Assembly: GCA_944386645.1 (NCBI GenBank)
Contig: CALXBW010000007.1
Coordinates: 1 to 64,000, forward strand
Origin: an uncultured Clostridia bacterium
Lineage (GTDB): Bacteria > Bacillota > Clostridia > TANB77 > CAG-508
Direction: 5' to 3'
Length of the DNA: 64,000 nucleotides
In this document: positions 25,896 through 35,273 of the stretch, in pieces
Numbering within the stretch: the stretch's first letter is position 1
Layout of the letters: each line of letters starts with the position of its first letter
Program-made: the position numbers and the translations under genes
The notes under the pieces: generated by a model
Databases searched by the model: none
Told to the model about the DNA's origin: nothing
What the model saw: only the letters and a program-made list of their open reading frames with translations

Positions 25896-26981
25896 TTGAA
25901 AAAGACATTGTATATATTATTAATCATGATTGCATTTTTGTTTACTTTAACAATTAAAGTAAATGCTGATGCACTAGATACTATAGATATAACAACAGAT
26001 AAAGCAAATGTACATCCAGATGAAAATGTTACGCTTAATATAAAGTTTGGAAAGGAATTAGGTTCATATACATTTGATATTGCATATGATAATAATTTAT
26101 TTGAATATGTAAATGCAGAAGGAGGAACCGCAAATGATAATGGGACAAGAGTAAGAGTATATTATTTTGATTCTTCTGGTGGAACTAATCCTAGAAATGA
26201 CATGAGCATTACATTTAAAGCCAAAAGTGATATTATAACAAGTAATCCAACTAATTTTTCTATAACAGGTGAAGGATTTGCAAATGCAGATGCATCAGTA
26301 CAATATGATGATATATTAGTTCCAATAGTGAAAGATTTAGTTGTAGAGCCTGTTTTTGTTGATTACAGTATAGGATTTAATTATGATGGAAATATAATGG
26401 AAAATGAAGAAAAAGATATAAAAATTAGCATATCTTCTACATTAGGAAAAAATTATGATCATGCAAGATTAATTGCAGAAACAATTACACCAGATGGTGG
26501 TAATGTAAAATTATTGGCTACAGATAGTGCAAATTTAGAACATGATATTATTCAAAGTGGATGGGGAGATGCATCAGGGTATAAAATAGGTGGTAAAGAT
26601 GTAAATCAAGTATTGAATACAAGAGGAATTTTTAGTAAAGCTGGGAAATATGATATAACTTTAAAATTAATTGATAGAGATAGTTCTGATGCAGTAATTG
26701 CAGAAAAATCTTTTGTTATAAATGTGGAAACTAAAGATGTAGCTAATGGAGAAAATAATTCTAATAATGAAAATGGAACAAACAATGAAAGTAATACAAT
26801 AACGGGAAATACTACAAACAAAGATAATAATATTATTGACGAAAATAATATAAATACTATAAAAAATAATAAAGAGGAAACATTAGAGAAATTACCAAAA
26901 ACAGGTATGAATATATATTTTATTTTAATTACTGCTATTATATTATTATCATGTGTGTATATATATTTAAAGAGGAAATAA
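25896..26981 (+). CDS. Cohesin-domain surface protein with LPKTG sortase signal
   Basis: 361 residues, TTG start after GGGGGA. Signal peptide (about 1-25, ending VNADA). Residues 28-145 resemble a cohesin/dockerin-binding jelly roll: VTLNIKFGKELGSYTFDIAYD and the motif GGTNPRNDMSITFKAK shared with the protein at 29943. A second beta domain (about 150-280) is followed by an Asn/Glu-rich spacer, then LPKTG, a hydrophobic helix and KRK: a canonical class-type sorting signal. It should be covalently attached to peptidoglycan by the sortase encoded next and display a docking site for dockerin proteins. Confidence 0.85.
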   Translation: MKKTLYILLIMIAFLFTLTIKVNADALDTIDITTDKANVHPDENVTLNIKFGKELGSYTFDIAYDNNLFEYVNAEGGTANDNGTRVRVYYFDSSGGTNPRNDMSITFKAKSDIITSNPTNFSITGEGFANADASVQYDDILVPIVKDLVVEPVFVDYSIGFNYDGNIMENEEKDIKISISSTLGKNYDHARLIAETITPDGGNVKLLATDSANLEHDIIQSGWGDASGYKIGGKDVNQVLNTRGIFSKAGKYDITLKLIDRDSSDAVIAEKSFVINVETKDVANGENNSNNENGTNNESNTITGNTTNKDNNIIDENNINTIKNNKEETLEKLPKTGMNIYFILITAIILLSCVYIYLKRK

Positions 26982-27016
26982 AACAATATGGCAGATTACT
27001 GCCATATTTGTTTTTA
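26981..27016 (+). terminator. Hairpin terminator between LPKTG protein and sortase
   Basis: AACAATATGGCAG-atta-CTGCCATATTTGTT followed by TTT; it starts at the last base of the stop codon, so the sortase is expressed by readthrough or its own promoter. Confidence 0.85.
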
Positions 27017-27027
27017 AATTAAAATAA

Positions 27028-27636
27028 ATGAAGAAAAAAAGTAATAGAATTATCAGAATAATAATATTAATAATTATTATTTTTCTAATATATGAAATAA
27101 TTGAAACGATGAATAATGACAAAGAAATAATAAAAGATATACAGACTAATAATGTTGTTATAGATAATAATATAATGCAAAATGAAGATAATATAGTTGT
27201 AAATAATACAGTGAAAAAAATAAATAAAGAGATTGTAAATGAATACATGGGTTATAAAGTAGTTGCTCAATTAGAAATTGCATCAATAGATTTAAATACT
27301 TATGTGTTAGAGAATAATCAGAATGCACTAAATAAATCACCAATACATTTTTGGGGAGTAAATGTAAATAATATAGGAAATTGTTGTATAGCAGGACATA
27401 ATTTTAATAAAAAAAATATGTTCAAAAATTTATATAAACTAAAAATAGGAGATGAAATTATACTAAGTGATAATGAGAATGGAACAGTTAGTTACAAAGT
27501 ATATGGTAAAGATGTAGTATTGCCCGAAGATACACAGTGTGTTTCTCAATATACAAAAGGAAGAAGGGAAATTACGTTGGTAACTTGTACAAATGATTCT
27601 TCTCACAGAATAATAATTAAAGCAAAAGAAGTTTAA
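27028..27636 (+). CDS. Sortase (class D-like)
   Basis: 202 residues. N-terminal basic stretch and one membrane helix (about 9-25), then an Asn-rich linker and the sortase beta-barrel: catalytic His in IAGHNF, catalytic Cys in TLVTCTNDS, and Arg shortly after (HRIIIKA). The TLxTC form is canonical. The ATG has no good Shine-Dalgarno, only an A-rich leader after the hairpin, so translation may be weak. Its substrate is most likely the LPKTG cohesin protein immediately upstream. Confidence 0.9.
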   Translation: MKKKSNRIIRIIILIIIIFLIYEIIETMNNDKEIIKDIQTNNVVIDNNIMQNEDNIVVNNTVKKINKEIVNEYMGYKVVAQLEIASIDLNTYVLENNQNALNKSPIHFWGVNVNNIGNCCIAGHNFNKKNMFKNLYKLKIGDEIILSDNENGTVSYKVYGKDVVLPEDTQCVSQYTKGRREITLVTCTNDSSHRIIIKAKEV

Positions 27637-27682
27637 TAAAAATAATACAAATGGAAATAATTACTATTATGGAGGATAAAGA

Positions 27683-29929
27683 ATGAAAATTATTTTAAAT
27701 AAATTTTCAGGGTTCCTAATAGTAATTATTTTAATTTTTTTATTAGGAGATGTAGTATATGCTTCTGAAAAGAAAGAGGGAATAGAAAATTTTCCAGAAG
27801 ATTATAGACCATATTTATATGAATTGAAAAATAAGCATCCGAACTGGAATTTTATTGCATTATATACAAATTTAGATTGGAAATATGTTATAGATAATGA
27901 AAATGTTTTTGGAAAAAATTTAGTGCCAAAATCATATTCAGATGTTTGGAAAAACACAAAAGAAGGTGAGTATAATGTAGAAGTAGATGCTGGTTGGGTA
28001 GATTGTTCAAGAGCTGCAATCGAATATACCATGGACCCACGAAATTTTTTAAATGAAGTAAGAATATTTCAATTTGAAGAATTATCTTATGATGCAAGAA
28101 CAAATAATTTAGAGAGTATAGAAAAAATTTTATATGGTACAGAATTTTATAATAATATAGTTGAATATAGAAAGTCAGATGGAAGTTTAATAACTACAGA
28201 TAAGAAATATTCAGATGAAATATTAAGTGCAGCTAAAACTTCAGCTGTTAGTTCTTATCATTTAGCTTCTAGAATAAAACAAGAAGTGGGACCATTTTTA
28301 TCACATAGTTCAATTAGTGGTATTGTCTCTGGATATGAAGGTTTATATAATTTTTATAATATAGGAGCAACAAGTTCTGCAGAACCTATGGGGGCTATAA
28401 TAAATGGGTTAAGATATGCAAGAGACGGAAAAGGTGCAAGCCAAAGTGTTAAAGATAAGTATAGAATTCCATGGAATACAAAATCAATAGCTATAACAGG
28501 AGGAGGAATTTTTATAGGTGAAAGTTATATAAACAAGGGACAAAATAATATATATTTACAAAAATTTGATGTTAACGATGAAAAGCCAGGAGATTTATTT
28601 TGGCATCAATATATGACAAATGTTTTAGCTCCCTATAGCGAGGCTAATTCAATATATAATGGCTACAAAAAAAGTAATTTGTTAGATAATATACCTATGA
28701 ATTTTGTAATACCTGTATATGACAACATGCCTGAGACTATAGTAGAAAATTTAAATATTTCTAGAAGTGATTTTGTTCAAGATGATACAAATGTATATGC
28801 AGATGTTAGTACGACTTTAAATTTAAGAAGTGGACCAGGTACTTCATATGAAACAATAACTTCTATAAAATCAGGAGAAATTATGAAGAGAATAGCAAAA
28901 GGTATTCAAGCAGGAGAACGTTGGGATAAGGTTGTTTTAAATAATGGAATTACAGGGTATGTATTTTCTTCATATATTAAAGAAGTAGAAAAACCACAAA
29001 TAACAAGTATAGAATTGAAATTAAGTAAAAATAAAATAAACAAAAATGAAAGAATTAATTTAGAAGTGAAAATAATACCAGACGATGTAGGAGACTATAA
29101 ATTAACATATAAATCAAATAATACTTCTATAGCACAAGTAAATCAAAATGGTGAAATTTTAGGAGTAGGAGCAGGAAAAACAAGTATATTTGTAGTAGCA
29201 GAAAATGGAGTATCAAGTAGTATAGAAATTGAAGTAGAAAGTCAAGTAGAAGAAATACTAGTAGATGTAGACAATTTGACATTACAAACAGGAGAAAATT
29301 ATAAAATAAATACTTTAATATATCCAAGGGATGTAACGGATAGAACTATAAAATATGAATCTCTAGATAAGGATATAGTTACAATAAATAGCGATGGAAA
29401 TATAAATGCTATTAAAAAAGGTGAAACTCAAATAAAAATTTCATCTGGTCAAATTGAAAAATTAATAGATATATTAGTAATAGATAAAATTGATACAGAT
29501 GATTTAAGTTATGATAATAATTTAAATATTAGTGCAAATATAATTACAGGCATTGATGTAGAAAAAAATAAAGTTTCAGATATAAAAAAACTAATTTCTA
29601 CAAATTATGAAATAAATATATATAATGTTAACAATAAATTACTTGAAGATAATGATTTAGTAGGTACAGGTTCATATATAAATATTTCAAGTGGTGGAAA
29701 TACAATAATAGAATATAAAGTTTTAATTTATGGAGATGTTAATGGTGATGGAAAAATAAATAGTGTAGATTTACTTGTTTTACAAAGACATATTTTAGAA
29801 ATTGAAAAACTTAATGGAATTTTTTTAAGAGCAGGTAATATTAATAAAAATGGAAAAAATCCGTCTTCTATTGATTCTTTATTGATTCAAAGGCATATTT
29901 TAGATTTGCAAATAATAAAGCAAAAATAG
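27683..29929 (+). CDS. Secreted glucosaminidase with SH3, Ig-like repeats and C-terminal dockerin
   Basis: 748 residues, start after GGAGG. Signal peptide (about 1-27), then a bacterial beta-N-acetylglucosaminidase (GH73-like, LytD-type) domain: LKNKHPNWNFIAL, DPRNFLNE and YHLASRIKQEVG are characteristic. An SH3b domain follows (STTLNLRSGPGTSYETI), two Big2 Ig-like domains (about 445-610), and a type I dockerin at the C-terminus with paired motifs GDVNGDGKINSVDLLVLQRH and IDSLLIQRH. It cleaves cell-wall glycan and is predicted to be held on the surface by the cohesin proteins encoded on either side. Confidence 0.9.
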   Translation: MKIILNKFSGFLIVIILIFLLGDVVYASEKKEGIENFPEDYRPYLYELKNKHPNWNFIALYTNLDWKYVIDNENVFGKNLVPKSYSDVWKNTKEGEYNVEVDAGWVDCSRAAIEYTMDPRNFLNEVRIFQFEELSYDARTNNLESIEKILYGTEFYNNIVEYRKSDGSLITTDKKYSDEILSAAKTSAVSSYHLASRIKQEVGPFLSHSSISGIVSGYEGLYNFYNIGATSSAEPMGAIINGLRYARDGKGASQSVKDKYRIPWNTKSIAITGGGIFIGESYINKGQNNIYLQKFDVNDEKPGDLFWHQYMTNVLAPYSEANSIYNGYKKSNLLDNIPMNFVIPVYDNMPETIVENLNISRSDFVQDDTNVYADVSTTLNLRSGPGTSYETITSIKSGEIMKRIAKGIQAGERWDKVVLNNGITGYVFSSYIKEVEKPQITSIELKLSKNKINKNERINLEVKIIPDDVGDYKLTYKSNNTSIAQVNQNGEILGVGAGKTSIFVVAENGVSSSIEIEVESQVEEILVDVDNLTLQTGENYKINTLIYPRDVTDRTIKYESLDKDIVTINSDGNINAIKKGETQIKISSGQIEKLIDILVIDKIDTDDLSYDNNLNISANIITGIDVEKNKVSDIKKLISTNYEINIYNVNNKLLEDNDLVGTGSYINISSGGNTIIEYKVLIYGDVNGDGKINSVDLLVLQRHILEIEKLNGIFLRAGNINKNGKNPSSIDSLLIQRHILDLQIIKQK

Positions 29930-29942
29930 TTTGGAGGTATAG

Positions 29943-31193
29943 ATGAAGTTAAATAAAATATTGTTTATATTTATATTCATGAGCATAACTATAGGCGCGA
30001 CTTATACTTATGCACAAACTAATATAGTATTAGAAACGATTGATGAAATAAATATTAATGAAGAATTTAATTTAGATATAAATGTTTATGGCGATAATGT
30101 ATATGCATTAACACTAAATATATTATATGATAGTTCAAAAGTAGAATTTATAGGTAATAATGACAATGTAGAAGTTTATGAAAATAAATTGATATATACA
30201 TGGTATGATGAAACAGGTGGCACTAATCCTAGAAAAGATGAGAATATAATTAGCTTAAAGTTTAAAGCTGTTAGAAGCGGAGAAATTAATTTTGGTTTAA
30301 ATGGGGAGGTTTATAATTTAACAGGAGAATTTAGTGATATAAATTATATTGGTACTAGTATAAGTGTAAAAAATGTAGAAAATATTGATAATCAGAGTAT
30401 GCAATTAGAAAATAATGATAGTGTGTTATTAAAAGAATTAAGAATTAATTATGAAGGTATGACTCCAGAATTTAATAAAGATATAGTAAATTATTATTTA
30501 GTAACACAAGAAGATATTAGCAATATTATTGTAGAGGCAATACCAGAAAATATAAATGCAAATATAAATATTATAGGAAATGAAAATTTAAAAAAAGGGT
30601 TAAATAAAATTGAAGTAGAAGTTAACTTAAAGAATAATAAAAAAATATATACAATATATGTTACGAAAACAAATAATCTAGAACTTGCAAATGCAAGTTT
30701 AGAAAATTTAGCTGTAGATTCATATTTTTTAAATCCGGAATTTAATGCAAATACTACTAATTATAATGTTGAAATTTCAAATGATATATATAAATTAAAT
30801 ATATTAGCAGTTCCACAAAATATAAATGCAAATGTCAGTATTATAGGAAACGAAAATTTAAAAGAAGGAAATAATAATATAAGAATTATTGTTTTAGCAG
30901 AAGATAAAATAACTAAAAAAGAATATGTGTTAAATGTTTATAAAAGAAATATAAGAGAAGATATGGAATATGTAAGTCAGAAAGAAATAGAAATTGAAAA
31001 ATTAAGTGGATTATTAGAAGAGAATGTGGAAAACCAAAGTACAAATAATGAAATTATTGAAAATGATAATAACAATGGAAGTAAAGAGGGGAAAAATATT
31101 TTTGGAATAATTATTATACCAGTTATAATAGTATTAATAGTTGTAATTGCTGTTGTAATGTATGTCAGAAATAAAAAAGGAAATAATAATTAG
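29943..31193 (+). CDS. Membrane-anchored cohesin protein with cadherin-like repeats
   Basis: 416 residues, GGAGG ribosome site 13 bases after the dockerin gene. Signal peptide (about 1-24), then a cohesin-type domain (about 28-135) with ALTLNILYDSSKVEFIG and GGTNPRKDENIISLKFKA. Two cadherin-like beta-sandwich repeats follow, each with LxxLxI...PxFNxxxxNY and AVPQNINANVSIIGNENLK. A charged linker, a C-terminal membrane helix and a basic tail (RNKKGNNN) complete it. No sortase motif, so it is membrane-bound. With the dockerin-tagged glucosaminidase it forms an apparent cohesin-dockerin pair on the cell surface. Confidence 0.85.
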   Translation: MKLNKILFIFIFMSITIGATYTYAQTNIVLETIDEININEEFNLDINVYGDNVYALTLNILYDSSKVEFIGNNDNVEVYENKLIYTWYDETGGTNPRKDENIISLKFKAVRSGEINFGLNGEVYNLTGEFSDINYIGTSISVKNVENIDNQSMQLENNDSVLLKELRINYEGMTPEFNKDIVNYYLVTQEDISNIIVEAIPENINANINIIGNENLKKGLNKIEVEVNLKNNKKIYTIYVTKTNNLELANASLENLAVDSYFLNPEFNANTTNYNVEISNDIYKLNILAVPQNINANVSIIGNENLKEGNNNIRIIVLAEDKITKKEYVLNVYKRNIREDMEYVSQKEIEIEKLSGLLEENVENQSTNNEIIENDNNNGSKEGKNIFGIIIIPVIIVLIVVIAVVMYVRNKKGNNN

Positions 31194-31277
31194 GTTGAAA
31201 AAATTTAATAATAATGGTATAAATGTATAAAAAGAGTAATAAAAAATTATATACTAGTTGAAAAGGAAGGATGTATA

Positions 31278-33020
31278 GTGGAAAAAAGATTTAAAAAATT
31301 TAAAGAACATGAAATGGGTAATATAAAAAATTATAGAGAACTAGTAAATAGAGCAGTACAAAAGTATGGAGATAAAATTGCTTTTAAAAATAAAATTGAT
31401 GTTAATGGACAAAAAGAATATATTGAACATAGTTTTAGACAATATGGTCAAGATGTAAAATTTCTTGCTACGTCTCTTTTAAATAGCGGATTAAAAAATA
31501 AGAAAATAGCTTTAATAGGTAAAAATAGATATGAGTGGTGTGTTTCATATATGGCAGTAGCAACTGGAGGTATGATTATCATACCACTTGATAAATCTTT
31601 ACCTGAGATGGAAATTAAATCTTTGATAAAAAGAAGTAAAGCAGATTGTATAATTTTTGATAGAAAATATATTGATATTATGAAAAGAATGAAACAAGAA
31701 AGTGATAACAATCTAATTATGTATATATGTATGGATGATATTAACGAAAGTGAAATATTGTATTTTGGTGATTTAATAGAGGAAGGAAAAAAATTAATTC
31801 AAGAGGGTGATATGAGTTATGATGGTGTTAAAATAGATGAAGAAGGAATGACTATTATGTTATTTACATCTGGAACAACTTCTATGTCTAAAGCTGTAAT
31901 GCTGTCTCAGAAAAATATTTGTTCAAATGTAAATGCAATGCCACATTTTGTTTTGATGTATGAAACTGATACATTATTATCTTTTTTACCAATACATCAT
32001 ACATTTGAATGCACAATATCATTTTTATATGGATGCCTTTATTGTGGGGCGACAATAGCATTTTGTGATGGATTAAAATATATTGTTGAAAATTTAAAAG
32101 AATATAATGTAACTGTTTTTGTTTCAGTACCATTAATGCTAGAAAAAATGTATAAAAAAATACTTAATAATATAGATAAAATGGGAAAGAGCAATTTAAT
32201 TAACACAATGACACATATAACAAATGCTTTAAATAGTATACATATTGATATAAGAAGAAAAGTTTATAAACAAATATTAGATAACTTGGGAGGAAAATTG
32301 AGATTAGTATTATATGGTGGGGCACCTATGGAAAAAAGTACTGTGGTAGGTCTTTCTAGTTTTGGTATAAATATGGTGCAAGGATATGGATTAACTGAAA
32401 CATCACCTGTTATATCTGCTGAGACAGATTTTTATAAAAGACCTGGTTCAAGTGGATTAATTATGGTAAATGATGAAGTGAAAATTGATTCACCTAATGA
32501 AGATGGGATAGGAGAAGTTATCGTTAAAGGACCAAATGTAATGCTTGGCTATTATGAAAATGAAGAAGAAACAAAAAAAGTTTTAAAGGATGGATGGTTT
32601 TATACAGGAGATTTAGGAAAATTTGATAAAGATGGATTTTTGTATTTAACAGGTAGAAAAAAAGAGGTAATTGTATTAAAAAATGGTAAAAATGTATATC
32701 CTCAAGAAATTGAATTTTTAATTAGTAAATTAGATATAGTAGATGAATGTATGGTATATGGTAGGCCAACAGATAATAATGATTATATAATATCGGCTAA
32801 AATTGTTTACAATGAAGAAGAAATGAAGAAATTATATCCAGAAAAGAATACAGCAGATTATTATAGTATAATATGGGATATAATAAAAAATGTTATAAAT
32901 GGTAATATGCCTAATTATAAACATATTAAAGAAATTATTGTTACAAATGAACCATTAATAAAAACAACAACACAAAAAGTAAAAAGAACAGAAGAATTAA
33001 AGAAAATAGGAATAAAATAA
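31278..33020 (+). CDS. AMP-forming acyl-CoA synthetase (long-chain fatty acid-CoA ligase-like)
   Basis: 580 residues, GTG start. ANL-superfamily motifs: P-loop MLFTSGTTSMSK, GYGLTETSP, TGDLGKFDKDGFLYLTGRKK and the hinge region. The catalytic Lys near the C-terminus is in TTTQKVKR. It activates a carboxylate, probably a fatty acid, with ATP to acyl-AMP and then acyl-CoA. The usual 'TGxPKG' is TTSMSKA here. It is downstream of the surface island but about 85 bases apart, so probably independent. Confidence 0.88.
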   Translation: MEKRFKKFKEHEMGNIKNYRELVNRAVQKYGDKIAFKNKIDVNGQKEYIEHSFRQYGQDVKFLATSLLNSGLKNKKIALIGKNRYEWCVSYMAVATGGMIIIPLDKSLPEMEIKSLIKRSKADCIIFDRKYIDIMKRMKQESDNNLIMYICMDDINESEILYFGDLIEEGKKLIQEGDMSYDGVKIDEEGMTIMLFTSGTTSMSKAVMLSQKNICSNVNAMPHFVLMYETDTLLSFLPIHHTFECTISFLYGCLYCGATIAFCDGLKYIVENLKEYNVTVFVSVPLMLEKMYKKILNNIDKMGKSNLINTMTHITNALNSIHIDIRRKVYKQILDNLGGKLRLVLYGGAPMEKSTVVGLSSFGINMVQGYGLTETSPVISAETDFYKRPGSSGLIMVNDEVKIDSPNEDGIGEVIVKGPNVMLGYYENEEETKKVLKDGWFYTGDLGKFDKDGFLYLTGRKKEVIVLKNGKNVYPQEIEFLISKLDIVDECMVYGRPTDNNDYIISAKIVYNEEEMKKLYPEKNTADYYSIIWDIIKNVINGNMPNYKHIKEIIVTNEPLIKTTTQKVKRTEELKKIGIK

Positions 33021-33092
33021 TTAATATGTTAAGCTGTATATATTCTTTAACTTATGGTAATAATACTAATATATGTAATTAAGGAGATATAT

Positions 33093-33590
33093 ATGGCTTT
33101 TATTGGCGTTATTACTTCTAAAAGGAGTGAAGAGGCATCAAAGAAAGTTTTTATAAATTTGTTTAATGAAAATATAATAAAGAAGATAAATGTTATTATA
33201 ATAAACGAATCAAATATAGATAATATCAAAAATGTATTATTTGAAACAGTAATAATTAATGAAGATAATTATCTTATAAGAAATAAAATGGATTCATTAA
33301 AACAAATTTTAGCAAAATGTAAATTTTTAATATTAAATTCTGATATGGACATAAATTTAGAAAGTATTTACAAATTAAAACTTGCAGTTATAACTTATGG
33401 ACTTAATTTAAAGTCTACAGTTACAGCTTCAAGTATTGAAGATGAAAAATTGCAAATTTGTATACAAAGAAGTATAAGAAATATATATAATGAAATAATT
33501 GAGCCAAAAGAAATATATGTATATGCTAAAAAAAATGATGTTTATAGAGTGATGGAACAGTGTATTTTAGAGATTTTATATACAAAATAA
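33093..33590 (+). CDS. Conserved-looking hypothetical protein, 165 residues
   Basis: ATG 33093 follows AAGGAGAT; an open frame upstream lacks a ribosome site. Alpha/beta protein starting AFIGVITSKRSEEASKK, with a later block VITYGLNLKSTVTASSIEDEKLQICIQRS. That block recalls small Mur-ligase-like clostridial proteins of unknown function ('TYG....T.SS'), but I cannot assign it. There is no signal peptide and no catalytic signature. It lies downstream of the acyl-CoA synthetase after a 70-base gap. Confidence 0.55.
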   Translation: MAFIGVITSKRSEEASKKVFINLFNENIIKKINVIIINESNIDNIKNVLFETVIINEDNYLIRNKMDSLKQILAKCKFLILNSDMDINLESIYKLKLAVITYGLNLKSTVTASSIEDEKLQICIQRSIRNIYNEIIEPKEIYVYAKKNDVYRVMEQCILEILYTK

Positions 33591-33791
33591 TTAATTAACA
33601 TAATATCAAAATGCTGAAATATGAGCTATTATTGGAAAAAAATTATAAAATTACAAAAAAAATCAACTTTTTATGTAGACAAAAACGGAAAAAGATGGTA
33701 TAATCAAAAAAGTGAATTGGAATTTAATTATTCTAAAGCAAAAGCATTATGAATAAACTACAATAGATAAATATATTAAGGAGGAAAAATT

Positions 33792-34493
33792 GTGAATATG
33801 GATACAAATTATTTAGATAATAACTACTTGGTACTAGTAGGAAAAGTAGCTAATGAGAAAAAATTTAGCCATGAGGTTTACGGAGAAAGATTTTACTTAT
33901 TTAATATCGAAGTGCCACGTTTAAGTGGTGTATCTGATATAATACCAATAACAGTTTCTGAGAGATTAATATCAGGAATAGATATCGGCGTAGGAAACAA
34001 AATATTAGTTAAAGGTCAATTTAGATCGTATAACACATACGAAAATGGCAAAAATAGACTTGTACTTACTGTTTTTGCAAAGGATATTATAGCTGGAGAA
34101 AATATAAAAGAGGAAGAAGAAGAATTAAAGAAAGAATCTATTTCAAATGAAGTTACACTTATAGGATATATTTGCAAAAAACCTATTTATAGACAAACAC
34201 CTTTTAAAAGGGAAATTGCAGATATATTACTAGCAGTTAATAGAGCATATAATAAATCTGATTATATTCCATGTATTGCCTGGGGGAGAAATGCAAGATT
34301 TTGCCAAAATATTGAAGTTGGAACATGTGTTAAAATCGTTGGTAGAGTTCAATCTAGAATATATGAGAAAAAATTAGAAGATGGGACTGTACAAGAAAGA
34401 GTAGCATATGAAGTGTCTGTTGGTAGCATGGAAATAATTGATGAAGATAATAAAGAGAATAATGTTGTTGAGGAAAATAAAGAAGCTATATAA
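33792..34493 (+). CDS. SSB-like protein with two OB folds
   Basis: 233 residues; GTG at 33792 after AAGGAGG (an ATG at 33798 is also possible). Two single-strand-binding OB domains lie in tandem: one at about 8-100 (LVLVGKVANEKK, FYLFNIEVPRLSG) and one at about 118-215 (VTLIGYICKKPIYRQTPFKREIADILLAVNRAY, PCIAWGRNARF). An acidic tail of about 18 residues follows but lacks the DDLPF tip of the canonical Ssb encoded at 6677. Probably a specialised second SSB used in replication or repair. Immediately followed by a strong terminator. Confidence 0.8.
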   Translation: MNMDTNYLDNNYLVLVGKVANEKKFSHEVYGERFYLFNIEVPRLSGVSDIIPITVSERLISGIDIGVGNKILVKGQFRSYNTYENGKNRLVLTVFAKDIIAGENIKEEEEELKKESISNEVTLIGYICKKPIYRQTPFKREIADILLAVNRAYNKSDYIPCIAWGRNARFCQNIEVGTCVKIVGRVQSRIYEKKLEDGTVQERVAYEVSVGSMEIIDEDNKENNVVEENKEAI

Positions 34494-34494
34494 A

Positions 34495-34537
34495 AATAAA
34501 ACCTAAAATATTTTAATATTTTAGGTTTTATTTTTAT
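34495..34537 (+). terminator. Terminator of the two-OB SSB gene
   Basis: AATAAAACCTAAAATATT / AATATTTTAGGTTTTATT, a near-perfect long stem followed by T-rich sequence. Confidence 0.85.
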
Positions 34538-34625
34538 TGTATAGGAAAAATTGACTTTTTTATTGATAGCTTGCGGGTTAGCAAGCGTAAGCAATAAAAA
34601 AGAACAAAAGAAATTTCCTATACAA
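34537..34625. repeat. Miniature inverted-repeat element, 89 bp
   Basis: TTGTATAGGAAA (34537-34548) is the exact inverse of TTTCCTATACAA (34614-34625). Inside, TTTTTTATTG pairs with CAATAAAAAA, and at the tip GCTTGC-gggtta-GCAAGC forms a GC-richer hairpin. It looks like a folded non-autonomous element or a structured RNA. Confidence 0.7.
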
Positions 34626-34646
34626 CAAGGTTAAGTTCCTATATTC

Positions 34647-34718
34647 GTGCAAAAATTGCAAAGCAATTTTGCACATATGTGGATATAGAAATCTTTGATT
34701 TCGTTATATCCACTTTTC
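34647..34718 (+). other. Two further hairpins upstream of rplI
   Basis: GTGCAAAA.TTGC-aaa-GCAATTTTGCAC (34647-34674), then GTGGATATA...TATATCCAC (34679-34713) followed by TTTTC. The second may be a terminator protecting rplI-dnaB from readthrough. Confidence 0.6.
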
Positions 34719-34790
34719 TTATTATAAAATTATCCTTTAAATAACTATAATTTTAGTATATAATATATAAAAATAATAGGAGGAATAAAT

Positions 34791-35237
34791 ATGAAGGTTA
34801 TATTATTACAAGATATAAAAGGTGTTGGAAAAAAAGATGAGGTTATAAATGCGAGTGATGGATATGCTCGAAATTTTTTATTTCCAAAGAAAATGGCTGT
34901 TCCTGCAGATGAAGGTAATATGGCAAGATTGCAATCAAAAAAAGATTCACAAGAATATAAAAAAGAATTGGAAAGAAAAGATGCAAAAGAAGTAAAATGT
35001 AAAATAGAAAATATAGTTTTAGAAATAAAAGTAAAAGCTGGAGAAAATGGAAAGATTTTTGGAGGAGTAACAAGTAAAGAAATTTCAGAGGAATTAAAAA
35101 ATAGATATAGTATACAAGTTGACAAAAAGAAAATAATTCTTAAAGAAACGATAAAAACATTAGGAAGATTCAATATAGAAATAAAACTATATGAAGATAT
35201 AGTAGCAAATTTAGTTTTACAAATTAATGCAATGTAA
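34791..35237 (+). CDS. rplI: 50S ribosomal protein L9
   Basis: 148 residues, AGGAGG before ATG. N-terminal domain MKVILLQDIKGVGKKDEV...GYARNFLFPKKMA is the L9 signature, with a long central helix and a C-terminal domain (KIFGGVTSKEISEEL). Binds 23S rRNA near the L1 stalk. Heads the rplI-dnaB-tilS-ftsH run, a standard Firmicute arrangement. Confidence 0.97.
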   Translation: MKVILLQDIKGVGKKDEVINASDGYARNFLFPKKMAVPADEGNMARLQSKKDSQEYKKELERKDAKEVKCKIENIVLEIKVKAGENGKIFGGVTSKEISEELKNRYSIQVDKKKIILKETIKTLGRFNIEIKLYEDIVANLVLQINAM

Positions 35238-35273
35238 ATTTTAAAGTTAAATAAGATTATAGGAGGAGTAATA

